Source: Robinsoniella peoriensis (GTDB lineage: Bacteria; Bacillota; Clostridia; Lachnospirales; Lachnospiraceae). Taken from it: DNA of 64,000 nt. The notes below the pieces were generated by a model that made no database searches, had not been told where the DNA came from, and saw nothing but the letters and a program-made list of their open reading frames with translations. The stretch covers positions 412,179-476,178 of the forward strand of contig NZ_JTGN01000003.1 of NCBI RefSeq assembly GCF_000797495.1, read 5' to 3'. Shown in pieces: positions 32,486-40,218 of the stretch. Within the stretch, counting starts at the first letter, position 1. The number at the start of each line of letters is the position of its first letter. A program made the translations under genes and the position numbers.

Positions 32486-33378
32486 TGAAAGTTCGTAAAA
32501 GAGCATCACATGTGCGGGAGGCTGCAAAAGACAGGGTTTTCGGGATTTTAATCACAATAATATTGGTTTTGTTTGCAGTTATTACAGCTATTCCACTTAT
32601 TTCGGAACTTGCGATTTCCCTAAGTTCTAAGACTGCGTCACAGATGAATCTCATCAATCTGTTGCCGGTAGAATTCACGTTTGACTCATGGAATTATCTT
32701 CTGGGCAAGGGTGGAATTTGGAAACCGTTTTTAATCTCAGTTTCATCGACTGCAATTGGTGTGATTTTTGCTCTGATACTAAATGTGCTGATGGCATATC
32801 CCCTGTCAAAGGCGGAGTTTAAGACTTCAAAATATATTATGCTGCTTGTTGTGTTCACAATGGTATTTTCAGCACCCAAGGTGCCATACTTTCTCACGCT
32901 TCGCTCATTCGGATTGTTTAACAGCTATTGGGTTTTAATATTCCCACATATTATGACGGCATATAATCTGATTATTGTTCGGACATTCTTTAAGCAGTTC
33001 CCAAAAGAATTGGAAGAAGCTGCGATGATCGATGGATGCGGGAGGTTCCGAATCTTGTTCCAGATTGTACTGCCGGCATCCAAAGCAGTGTTAGCGACGG
33101 TTGGCTTGTTCTACGGTGTTACTATGTGGAATCAGTATGAACATCCGATGATGTTCATTCAGAATATGGATCTATTTCCGCTACAGATGAAGATCCGCTC
33201 CATCGTAGACGGGGGTAGTGAACTACGCGCGATTACAATGGCGCAGACAGCGAATTATACACCAGCAACATTGAGTGCGGTAGCAGTTGTATTTGCAATA
33301 CTTCCGATTTTGATCGGTTATCCATGGATTCAGAAATACTTTGCTAAAGGTGCAATGCTTGGTTCAGTAAAAGGCTGA
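32485..33378 (+). CDS. CUT1 sugar ABC transporter permease (YtcP type)
   Basis: This is the second permease subunit, 297 aa. ATG 32485 shares its A with the previous TAA and has GGAGGG 9 nt upstream, which beats the GTG at 32479. The EAA loop is ELEEAAMIDGCGRFRI, and the protein ends in the typical YPWIQKYFAKGAMLGSVKG. It pairs with the LplB-type permease and the lipoprotein at 33594 to import an oligosaccharide, probably a xylose- or arabinose-containing one given the GH43 that follows. Confidence 0.9.
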   Translation: MKVRKRASHVREAAKDRVFGILITIILVLFAVITAIPLISELAISLSSKTASQMNLINLLPVEFTFDSWNYLLGKGGIWKPFLISVSSTAIGVIFALILNVLMAYPLSKAEFKTSKYIMLLVVFTMVFSAPKVPYFLTLRSFGLFNSYWVLIFPHIMTAYNLIIVRTFFKQFPKELEEAAMIDGCGRFRILFQIVLPASKAVLATVGLFYGVTMWNQYEHPMMFIQNMDLFPLQMKIRSIVDGGSELRAITMAQTANYTPATLSAVAVVFAILPILIGYPWIQKYFAKGAMLGSVKG

Positions 33379-33387
33379 TAAATTTTC

Positions 33388-33425
33388 TATATCACGGTCT
33401 ACATATTAATCTCAGCTGTGATATA
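33388..33425 (+). terminator. Weak hairpin between permease and binding-protein genes
   Basis: TATATCAC (33388-33395) pairs with GTGATATA (33418-33425) across a 22-nt loop. It has no T run. A second short stem (GACGAGG with CCTCGTG) lies at about 33440-33466. These may lower read-through so that the binding protein is mainly made from its own promoter. Confidence 0.35.
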
Positions 33426-33499
33426 ATCCTTGTGTGCACTGACGAGGTGCATATGATATTTCCTCGTGATTGATAGAATTGCCAGTGTAATGTAGTAAA

Positions 33500-33566
33500 A
33501 ATCTAAAAAAGCACATAGCGATTTCTAAAATCCCCATATTTAAAAAATAAAAAAAACTGATAAAAT
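33500..33566 (+). promoter_or_regulatory. Activator-type promoter element, copy 2 (solute-binding protein gene)
   Basis: The layout matches copy 1: AATCTAAAAAA (33500), CCATATTT (33534), TAAAAT (33561). TCTAAAA half-sites lie at 33502 and 33524, 22 bp apart. It gives the lipoprotein its own regulated transcript, which would explain the high dose usually needed for binding proteins. Confidence 0.65.
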
Positions 33567-33593
33567 AAAATAAAAAGAATGAGGTGGAGAGGT

Positions 33594-35213
33594 ATGAAAA
33601 GTAAATTCGTGAAAAGACTATTAAGTGTAATGGTAGCATCAGCGATGGTATTATCCATGCTGTCAGGTTGCGGATCATCAGAAAAAAAAGATGGACAAAC
33701 AGCATCAGGTGGTGAGGAAGCAGTGTCAGATGGCAAGGAAGCAGTGTCAGATAGTAAGGAAGTGGCGTCAGATGAAGACATTGAGGTTTGGGGAACTAAT
33801 ACCGGATATCTACCAGTGGAAGCAGGAAGTGAATTGTACAATCTATACAAAGAGATGATGGGTGTCGGTATCGTACAGCCATATGTAGAGTGGAATGGCG
33901 GTGAGACTTACCTGGAACAGTTAAACTTAAGAATTGCAGCAGGTGATATGCCGGATGTATTCAGTCCGTGGAATGGTATTGAATCAGAGTTGATTGAGAG
34001 CGGCGCACTTTTGGATTTGACAGATTTACTACAGGAGAAAGCTCCCCGTTTGTGGGAAAGCATTCCGGAAGAAATGTGGGATGCTGTAAAGGCCAATGAC
34101 CCAACGGGTGAGAATCGTATTTATGTGATTCCACAGGTTCTGAATTATGGAAGAAACGGTGGTATGATTCGTCAGGACTGGCTGGATAGTCTGGGACTCA
34201 AAATGCCGACAACACAGGAGGAATTTGTTGAAGTACTACGTGCTTTTAAAAATGACGATCCGAATGGAAACGGTGTTGCAGATGAGATTGCGACTGGCGG
34301 ACGTGCAGAAGTAAGATGGATGGGACAGATGTTTGGACAGTATGGAATTGCAATGTGGGAAGGATATCCGCAGTGGGATATTTATGACGGAGAACTTACA
34401 TATTCCGCAGTAACTCAAAATATGAAAGATTGCCTGGAATGGATGTCAGAATTGTATGCAGAGGGTCTGCTTGATCCAGAGACGCTGTTGAATGACAAGT
34501 CCGCATGGGATGGAAAGATTAACTCAGGGGTTGTAGGGGTGTGGGAACATCTTCCACAGGAGTGCTACAACTATGCCGAGAATATTTATACTGGAACAGG
34601 TGTAAAACCACAAATCGCTATCCTACCAGCAATTTCCGCACCAGGATATGAAGGTTACTATACGCATCGTCAGATGAATGGCGGCGGATTTGTAGTAGCC
34701 AACACAGAGGATGAAGAAAAAATCGATAAGATTATGAAGGTACTGGATGCATATGGAAATCAGGACATGTGGATGGAATTTTACAACGGTGTAGAAGGTA
34801 TGCACAGTGAAGTGATAGATGGAAAGGCAGTTCGACTTCCGGATGATCCGTCTACTCAACAGAACCTGGTACTTGCGCCATACAACAGCATTGCAACCAT
34901 TGACTTCCAGGTAAATGTATTGTCCACACAGTTAACAGAAGACAGGGAATGGGCAGTTTCTCAGGCAGTTGAGAATGTTCAGAAAAACCAGGAGTATGTG
35001 AAGAGCTTTGCAGGTGATGGTATGCCGGATTCTATTTACTCTGATTTTCCCGATATCGGAAACAGGACATTATATGTTGAGTACGCAACCAAGATCATTG
35101 CAGGAGAATATCCAATTGATAAGTTCGATGAGTTTGTTGAAAAATGGTATGCATCGGGCGGAAAAGAAGTGACAGAACTGGCTAGAGAGTGGTATGCCAA
35201 TAAAACTAAATAA
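33594..35213 (+). CDS. Extracellular solute-binding lipoprotein of the CUT1 importer
   Basis: The protein is 539 aa. I start at ATG 33594, where GAGGTGGAGAGG precedes and a lipoprotein signal follows (lipobox MLSGC, lipidated Cys26). An earlier ATG at 33579 is possible but overlaps the RBS. A repetitive acidic linker with the 7-residue unit EAVSDGK in about three copies follows the Cys. The rest is a cluster-B type sugar-binding fold, with the calcium-like loop NDDPNGNGVADEIATGG near residue 220, a motif of LipO/AlgQ-like oligosaccharide receptors. It serves the permeases at 31544 and 32485 on the outer face of the membrane. Confidence 0.9.
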   Translation: MKSKFVKRLLSVMVASAMVLSMLSGCGSSEKKDGQTASGGEEAVSDGKEAVSDSKEVASDEDIEVWGTNTGYLPVEAGSELYNLYKEMMGVGIVQPYVEWNGGETYLEQLNLRIAAGDMPDVFSPWNGIESELIESGALLDLTDLLQEKAPRLWESIPEEMWDAVKANDPTGENRIYVIPQVLNYGRNGGMIRQDWLDSLGLKMPTTQEEFVEVLRAFKNDDPNGNGVADEIATGGRAEVRWMGQMFGQYGIAMWEGYPQWDIYDGELTYSAVTQNMKDCLEWMSELYAEGLLDPETLLNDKSAWDGKINSGVVGVWEHLPQECYNYAENIYTGTGVKPQIAILPAISAPGYEGYYTHRQMNGGGFVVANTEDEEKIDKIMKVLDAYGNQDMWMEFYNGVEGMHSEVIDGKAVRLPDDPSTQQNLVLAPYNSIATIDFQVNVLSTQLTEDREWAVSQAVENVQKNQEYVKSFAGDGMPDSIYSDFPDIGNRTLYVEYATKIIAGEYPIDKFDEFVEKWYASGGKEVTELAREWYANKTK

Positions 35214-35273
35214 GAACGGATATAGATTTTGAAAGAAACTTGCCGGAGATAAATAAGAGGGAATCTTAAGCTG

Positions 35274-35312
35274 CAGGAGTCCGGGGGATATATTCCTCAG
35301 GGCTCCTGTTTT
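35274..35312 (+). terminator. Intrinsic terminator between binding protein and GH43
   Basis: CAGGAGTCC (35274-35282) pairs with GGGCTCCTG (35300-35308), with one T:G pair, and is followed by TTTT. It would separate high-level transport mRNA from the downstream enzyme and regulator genes, or allow partial read-through. Confidence 0.8.
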
Positions 35313-35341
35313 CATAATATAAGAAACGGAAGGAGAAAGGC

Positions 35342-36784
35342 ATGAAAACACAATGTTATAATCCATATTTACCATTATGGGAATATATTCCCGATGGGGA
35401 ACCCCATGTATTTGCCGAACGGGTGTATGTATACGGAAGCCATGATAGATTTGGCGGAACAAAGTTCTGTATGAACGATTATGTATGCTGGTCGGCTGAT
35501 GTTCAGAATCTGCATGAGTGGATATATGAAGGTGTTATCTATCGAAGCAGTCAGGATCCACGGATGCAGGACGGAAACAGGCAGATATGGGCTCCCGATG
35601 TTGTACAGGGGAAGGATGGAAGATATTACCTGTATTATTGCCCGGACGGTGACGGAGAAGCAATCGGAGTGGCTGTATGTGAAGAACCGGCCGGTCGATA
35701 TGAATTCTATGGTATCGTTAAGGGTGAAGACGGAGGGCAGATCGGAAAAAGAGAGGGCGATATCTGGCAGTTTGACCCAGGTGTTTTTATAGATGATGAT
35801 GGGAAGATTTATCTGTATTCAGGAAATGGTCCGAAGACAAAAGCAGATATCGGTGAGACTCCGAAAAACTCCTGCGTCATGGAACTGAGTAATGATATGC
35901 TCACGGTCAAAGAAGAACCGAGACGACTTCTTCCGATTTTGGGGGAGGCAAAAGGGACTGGATTTGAAGGGCATGAGTTCTTCGAGGCAAGCTCTATCCG
36001 GAAAATTGGAAAAAGGTACTATTTAATCTATTCTTCTACGAAATCACGTGAACTTTGTTATGCAGTTAGTGAAAAGCCGGACCAGGGCTATCATTATGGT
36101 GGTGTTGTGTCAGATAATTCTGGGATTGTGGAAGACGAGGGGCAGAACCGTGTACAAATCATGTGGGGGAATAATCATGGTGGTATTGAGCAGATCAATG
36201 GTAAATGGTATGTTTTTTATCATCGGCCAAGTAACAAGACACAGTTTTCCAGACAGGGATGTGCGGAGGAACTTACCATTCTTGAGGATGGAAGAATTCA
36301 GCAGGCTGAGATGACATCACAGGGGTTAAATGGTGGTCCATTGGAAGGGCGAGGGACTTATCCGGCATCTATTGCGTGTATCTTGCATGGAAAGGAAGAA
36401 CCTGAGATTGCCAGACCATGCAGTAATGATCAGCCATATGTAACACAAGATTGTCCAGATGTGAACCCTGAAGAAGTGAAAATGTTAGAGTCAGTTCCAA
36501 GACAGTTTATTACAAAATTGAAGGATGGGGCGGTAATTGGCTACAAATATTTTCATCTCCCGAACTTACATAAAGTATCTGTAAAAATTAGAGGACGTGC
36601 CGAAGGAACAATCCGCGTTAGAATAGGTCAGAAAGAGAAACTATTGTGTCAGATTCCTGTAAAATACTCTGAAGAGTGGACAGAATTTTCAATGGATGCG
36701 GTATGTGAAGAATGGACGGGAGTCTTGTTGTTTTCCTATCAAGGGAGAGGGACTTTTGATATGCTGGAATTCTCTTTGGAATAA
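35342..36784 (+). CDS. GH43 family glycosidase (beta-xylosidase/arabinofuranosidase type) with C-terminal CBM6-like domain
   Basis: The 480-aa cytoplasmic protein has the five-bladed propeller of GH43. The base Asp is probably in YIPDGEPHVF near the N-terminus, the pKa-modulating Asp is in IWAPDVV, and the general acid Glu is in FFEASSIRKIG. Residues about 1-330 are the propeller and about 390-480 a small beta-sandwich (KVSVKIRGRAEG, GTFDMLEF) like a CBM6. It removes pentosyl residues from short oligosaccharides; xyloside versus arabinoside cannot be told here. A GGAAGGAGAAAGG site precedes ATG 35342. It lies after the transport terminator and before the two-component pair. Confidence 0.86.
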   Translation: MKTQCYNPYLPLWEYIPDGEPHVFAERVYVYGSHDRFGGTKFCMNDYVCWSADVQNLHEWIYEGVIYRSSQDPRMQDGNRQIWAPDVVQGKDGRYYLYYCPDGDGEAIGVAVCEEPAGRYEFYGIVKGEDGGQIGKREGDIWQFDPGVFIDDDGKIYLYSGNGPKTKADIGETPKNSCVMELSNDMLTVKEEPRRLLPILGEAKGTGFEGHEFFEASSIRKIGKRYYLIYSSTKSRELCYAVSEKPDQGYHYGGVVSDNSGIVEDEGQNRVQIMWGNNHGGIEQINGKWYVFYHRPSNKTQFSRQGCAEELTILEDGRIQQAEMTSQGLNGGPLEGRGTYPASIACILHGKEEPEIARPCSNDQPYVTQDCPDVNPEEVKMLESVPRQFITKLKDGAVIGYKYFHLPNLHKVSVKIRGRAEGTIRVRIGQKEKLLCQIPVKYSEEWTEFSMDAVCEEWTGVLLFSYQGRGTFDMLEFSLE

Positions 36785-36820
36785 GACAGAAGGGGAAACT
36801 TACGTTTCGGTGTGATGGTA

Positions 36821-38608
36821 ATGAAAAAGATATGGCATAACCTGAATATGGCTTTAAAATTGATACTTGTGTTTTCAATAGTTAGTGTAATACCGTTGCT
36901 TATCAGCAGTTTTGTGCTTTATCGCATTTCAGCGGCTAGTTTAGAAGCAGAAATGGAGGAGACAACAGCTATATTTAGTTCGCAGATTGCTTCAGATATG
37001 AATCAATTTGTAAGCGATTATGATTTATCTACAAAGTCATTGTTGGTAAATGACAGACTGTTGGATAATTTAGCTACCGATATTCCAATATCCCAGCAGG
37101 TTGAAAATAAATTGTATTATCGTCAAATGGTCATGAAACTAATGACTATGGAAAGTGAGATCCAATCGATTACAATTATGAACGAAGCCGGGGAGTACTA
37201 TCAATATGATCGGAACGGAAAGACTTTAAATTATGAAGAACTGATTCAACAGAAGTGGTTTTTAGATCAGCAGCAGAATTTAGACACCTTGTTTTTGACG
37301 CCACTGCATGATTGTTCTTATTACGATAAAAATAAGGATCAGATTATAGTTACCTTTGGACGGAAAGTTTATGGTAGCAATGGTAGATATGCAGGTTTAA
37401 TTCTGATTGATTTGCCACCTGCGAGCATTCTAAAGCTGAGTGATGCTTTTTTGTTAGAACGCAATCAATATAATATAAAAATCAATATTACAGATGCCAG
37501 AGGTGGTCTGATTTATGATTCGGATCTGTCCAGCGGGCGGGTGAATTATAGTGAGATTAATGAAGAAGAGCTTCTGATGTATCAGAAGGATCCAAGCAAT
37601 TATCTCGTGATAGAAGATACAACGGAACAGTTAGGAATGAAGATTAATACAGTTATTCCTCGGAGCAAAATGTTACTGCGGGTCAGTTTTATTCAAAGGG
37701 TGACCCTTCTTCTCGTTATAATTTTAATAGTGGTTATTATTTCAGTTTCTATCCTATTTAGTAAAAGGATGCTTCGTCTGATCAAGAAACTGCAAAGTAG
37801 TATGGAATGTCTAGAAGGCGGGAATTATGAGCTTATTATGGATTCGGCAGGAAATGATGAGATTGGAAGTCTTGTAAAAAGCTACAACCATATGGTTGGC
37901 AAAATGGAGAAACTAATTGAAGAGGTGTACCAGGCTGGAATTCGTCAAAAAAATGCGCAGTATTTGGCACTTTGTACCCAGATTAATCCCCATTTTCTGT
38001 TTAATACACTGGAATCGATTCGTATCAAAGCGATTTTGAATGGAGACGATACAGTGGCGGATATGGTAAAGTTGCTGGCAAAGATGTTTCGAACAGTTCT
38101 GGACAGCGATAAGAAAAATTATAAAGTTCGTGATGAACTGGAAAATATTCGATCTTATATCCAACTACAGAATATTCGGTTTGATAATGTAATTACACTA
38201 AAAGAGAGTATAGATCCACAAATTTATCATGCGAAGTTCATGGCAATTTTGTTTCAGCCAGTTGTGGAGAATTGCTTTAAATATGGAAGTAACGAAAGTG
38301 GGATACCCATTGAAATATGGATTACGGGCCAATTGACAGAAGAGAAGAAAATGGTCTTTACCATTCAGGATGACGGGAAGGGAATGAGTCCGGAGAGATT
38401 GGAAGCGGTGCGACAGGGACTTTACGTGTCCCAAGATGTGGAAATACAGAAAGAAAAGGGTGTAGAAGAGAGTGATTCACATCGAATCGGACTTCGCAAT
38501 ATTGCTGAGAGACTCCGCCTGCGTTATGGAAGCGACGGAGAATTGCGAATTGTATCAAGCAATGAACAGGGAACGGTTGTTGAGATTCGAGTACCATATA
38601 TGGACTAG
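36821..38608 (+). CDS. YesM-type sensor histidine kinase
   Basis: The protein is about 595 aa. GTG 36812, ATG 36815 and ATG 36821 are all in frame and none has an ideal RBS, so the start is uncertain by three codons. One transmembrane segment at about 12-32, a large extracellular Cache-like sensor (about 33-290), a second transmembrane segment, a HAMP domain, then the His_kinase domain with phosphoacceptor H391 in INPHFLFNTLE. The ATP-binding domain has VVENCFKYG, DDGKGM and IGLRNIAERL. It should sense a sugar or the loaded binding protein and phosphorylate the regulator encoded 16 bp downstream. Confidence 0.9.
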   Translation: MKKIWHNLNMALKLILVFSIVSVIPLLISSFVLYRISAASLEAEMEETTAIFSSQIASDMNQFVSDYDLSTKSLLVNDRLLDNLATDIPISQQVENKLYYRQMVMKLMTMESEIQSITIMNEAGEYYQYDRNGKTLNYEELIQQKWFLDQQQNLDTLFLTPLHDCSYYDKNKDQIIVTFGRKVYGSNGRYAGLILIDLPPASILKLSDAFLLERNQYNIKINITDARGGLIYDSDLSSGRVNYSEINEEELLMYQKDPSNYLVIEDTTEQLGMKINTVIPRSKMLLRVSFIQRVTLLLVIILIVVIISVSILFSKRMLRLIKKLQSSMECLEGGNYELIMDSAGNDEIGSLVKSYNHMVGKMEKLIEEVYQAGIRQKNAQYLALCTQINPHFLFNTLESIRIKAILNGDDTVADMVKLLAKMFRTVLDSDKKNYKVRDELENIRSYIQLQNIRFDNVITLKESIDPQIYHAKFMAILFQPVVENCFKYGSNESGIPIEIWITGQLTEEKKMVFTIQDDGKGMSPERLEAVRQGLYVSQDVEIQKEKGVEESDSHRIGLRNIAERLRLRYGSDGELRIVSSNEQGTVVEIRVPYMD

Positions 38609-38624
38609 ATGAAGAGGTTGAGTT

Positions 38625-40175
38625 ATGGCATATAAAGTGTTGATTGTAGAGGACGAGAAAGAAAAGGCAAGAGGAATTGCCTATTTAGTAGAAAAATACA
38701 ATCCGGAATGTACACCGGTTCTATTGGCACATGATGGTAGGGAAGGTTATGAGAAGGCAACGGAGGAACAGCCGGATATTATATTGACGGATATCAAAAT
38801 GCCGGTTATGGATGGATTGGAAATGATTCGGGCATTGCGGGAAGTCAGTTTTCCGACAGAGTTCATGGTGTTAAGTGGTTATGCAGAGTTCAGCTATGCC
38901 AAGAAGGCGATTGAACTTGGTGTAAGGGATTTTATTACAAAACCGGTGGATGAAGAAGAACTGAGCAACATGCTGAGTAAAGTATGTAAAGAAATCTCAG
39001 AGCGAAGAAAGACAGAGGATTCGCTTAGTAAGCTAAATGATGATATGAGAGATTATGCTCTGCGGGATTTCCTGACAGGTGGAACAGACAGTCAATATAA
39101 AGTCGGAGAATACCTGAATCAGATGGGTATATCGGAAGAATATGGACAGTATACCTGTATGGTGATTGAATGGGATGAAGCTCTGAGTGATTTCAGTATA
39201 GAAGAAGGGCTGACTTCTTCAAGTGGGATGTTTTTCTATGGAGTAAAGACGGGAAATGCACAGATGGCAGTTGTCATAGGTGCAAAGAGTATGGATATAG
39301 AAGAAAAGAAGAATCTTATCCGACAGTATGCTATGAAAGAAGAACAAGATCGATACCATATCAGTGTTGGAATAGGAAGTTCTTACGAGGATTATACAAA
39401 GCTTCCGAAAGCATATGAAGAAGCCCGTGTGGCATTGAATTACCGAATCCTGAAGGGGAGTAGTGCAGCGATTCTGTTTGAGGAACTGTATGATATGGAT
39501 AACCGGACAGATTTGCTTACAGAGAAAGAGACAGAGCAACTGAAAGAACGAATTGATCGGTTTGATCAGGATGGATTTCATATTGCGGTAAAAGGAATTT
39601 TCAATAGGGTTCTTTCAGAAAACAATCTTTCACTTCCTGAACTGCAAAAATTGAGTCTGAATATTGTACTGCTTGGACTGCATAATATCCCGACGGCACA
39701 GCTGCAGTTGAATGAGTACTTTGGAAAAAACCTGTTCACGTTGAAAAGTATTGAAAAGTTTAAGACTATGGAACAGTTGGAAAACTGGATTATGAATATG
39801 GTGAGCATTATGAATGAAGTGATGCTCAAAGATAGTGTGCCGAAGAAAAAGGATTTGATTGTAGAGGCAAAAGAATATATCCGGAAGAATTATAATCAGA
39901 ACATTACCTTGAATGATATTTCAAAGAAGTTTTATATCAATCCATATTATTTCAGTCAGTTGTTTAAGAAAAAGACTGGTGTGACTTATCAGAGATATTT
40001 GATGGATTATCGTGTGGATCGGGCGAAGAAGCTGCTGGCAGAAACAGAGCTGCACATCTACGAAGTATGCAGGCTGGTGGGATATAGTGATGTGAATCAT
40101 TTTAATCAGATATTTGAACGAACGGAAGGTATGAAGCCCAGTGAGTATCGGCAAAAGTATGCACAGGATGATTAA
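38625..40175 (+). CDS. YesN-type response regulator with AraC DNA-binding domain
   Basis: The protein is 516 aa. The N-terminal receiver (VLIVEDEKEKARG) has phosphoacceptor D56 in LTDIKMPVMDG and Lys in FITKPVDEEE. A middle region of about 250 residues is less conserved. The C-terminal AraC domain (about 410-512) has two helix-turn-helix motifs, ending LVGYSDVNHFNQIFERTEG. It is coupled to the kinase upstream and is the best candidate to bind the paired half-sites at 31442 and 33500. Confidence 0.92.
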   Translation: MAYKVLIVEDEKEKARGIAYLVEKYNPECTPVLLAHDGREGYEKATEEQPDIILTDIKMPVMDGLEMIRALREVSFPTEFMVLSGYAEFSYAKKAIELGVRDFITKPVDEEELSNMLSKVCKEISERRKTEDSLSKLNDDMRDYALRDFLTGGTDSQYKVGEYLNQMGISEEYGQYTCMVIEWDEALSDFSIEEGLTSSSGMFFYGVKTGNAQMAVVIGAKSMDIEEKKNLIRQYAMKEEQDRYHISVGIGSSYEDYTKLPKAYEEARVALNYRILKGSSAAILFEELYDMDNRTDLLTEKETEQLKERIDRFDQDGFHIAVKGIFNRVLSENNLSLPELQKLSLNIVLLGLHNIPTAQLQLNEYFGKNLFTLKSIEKFKTMEQLENWIMNMVSIMNEVMLKDSVPKKKDLIVEAKEYIRKNYNQNITLNDISKKFYINPYYFSQLFKKKTGVTYQRYLMDYRVDRAKKLLAETELHIYEVCRLVGYSDVNHFNQIFERTEGMKPSEYRQKYAQDD

Positions 40176-40218
40176 ATGGAATACAGTACAGCCAGCAAAG
40201 CAAAAAGAGGAGACGCAG

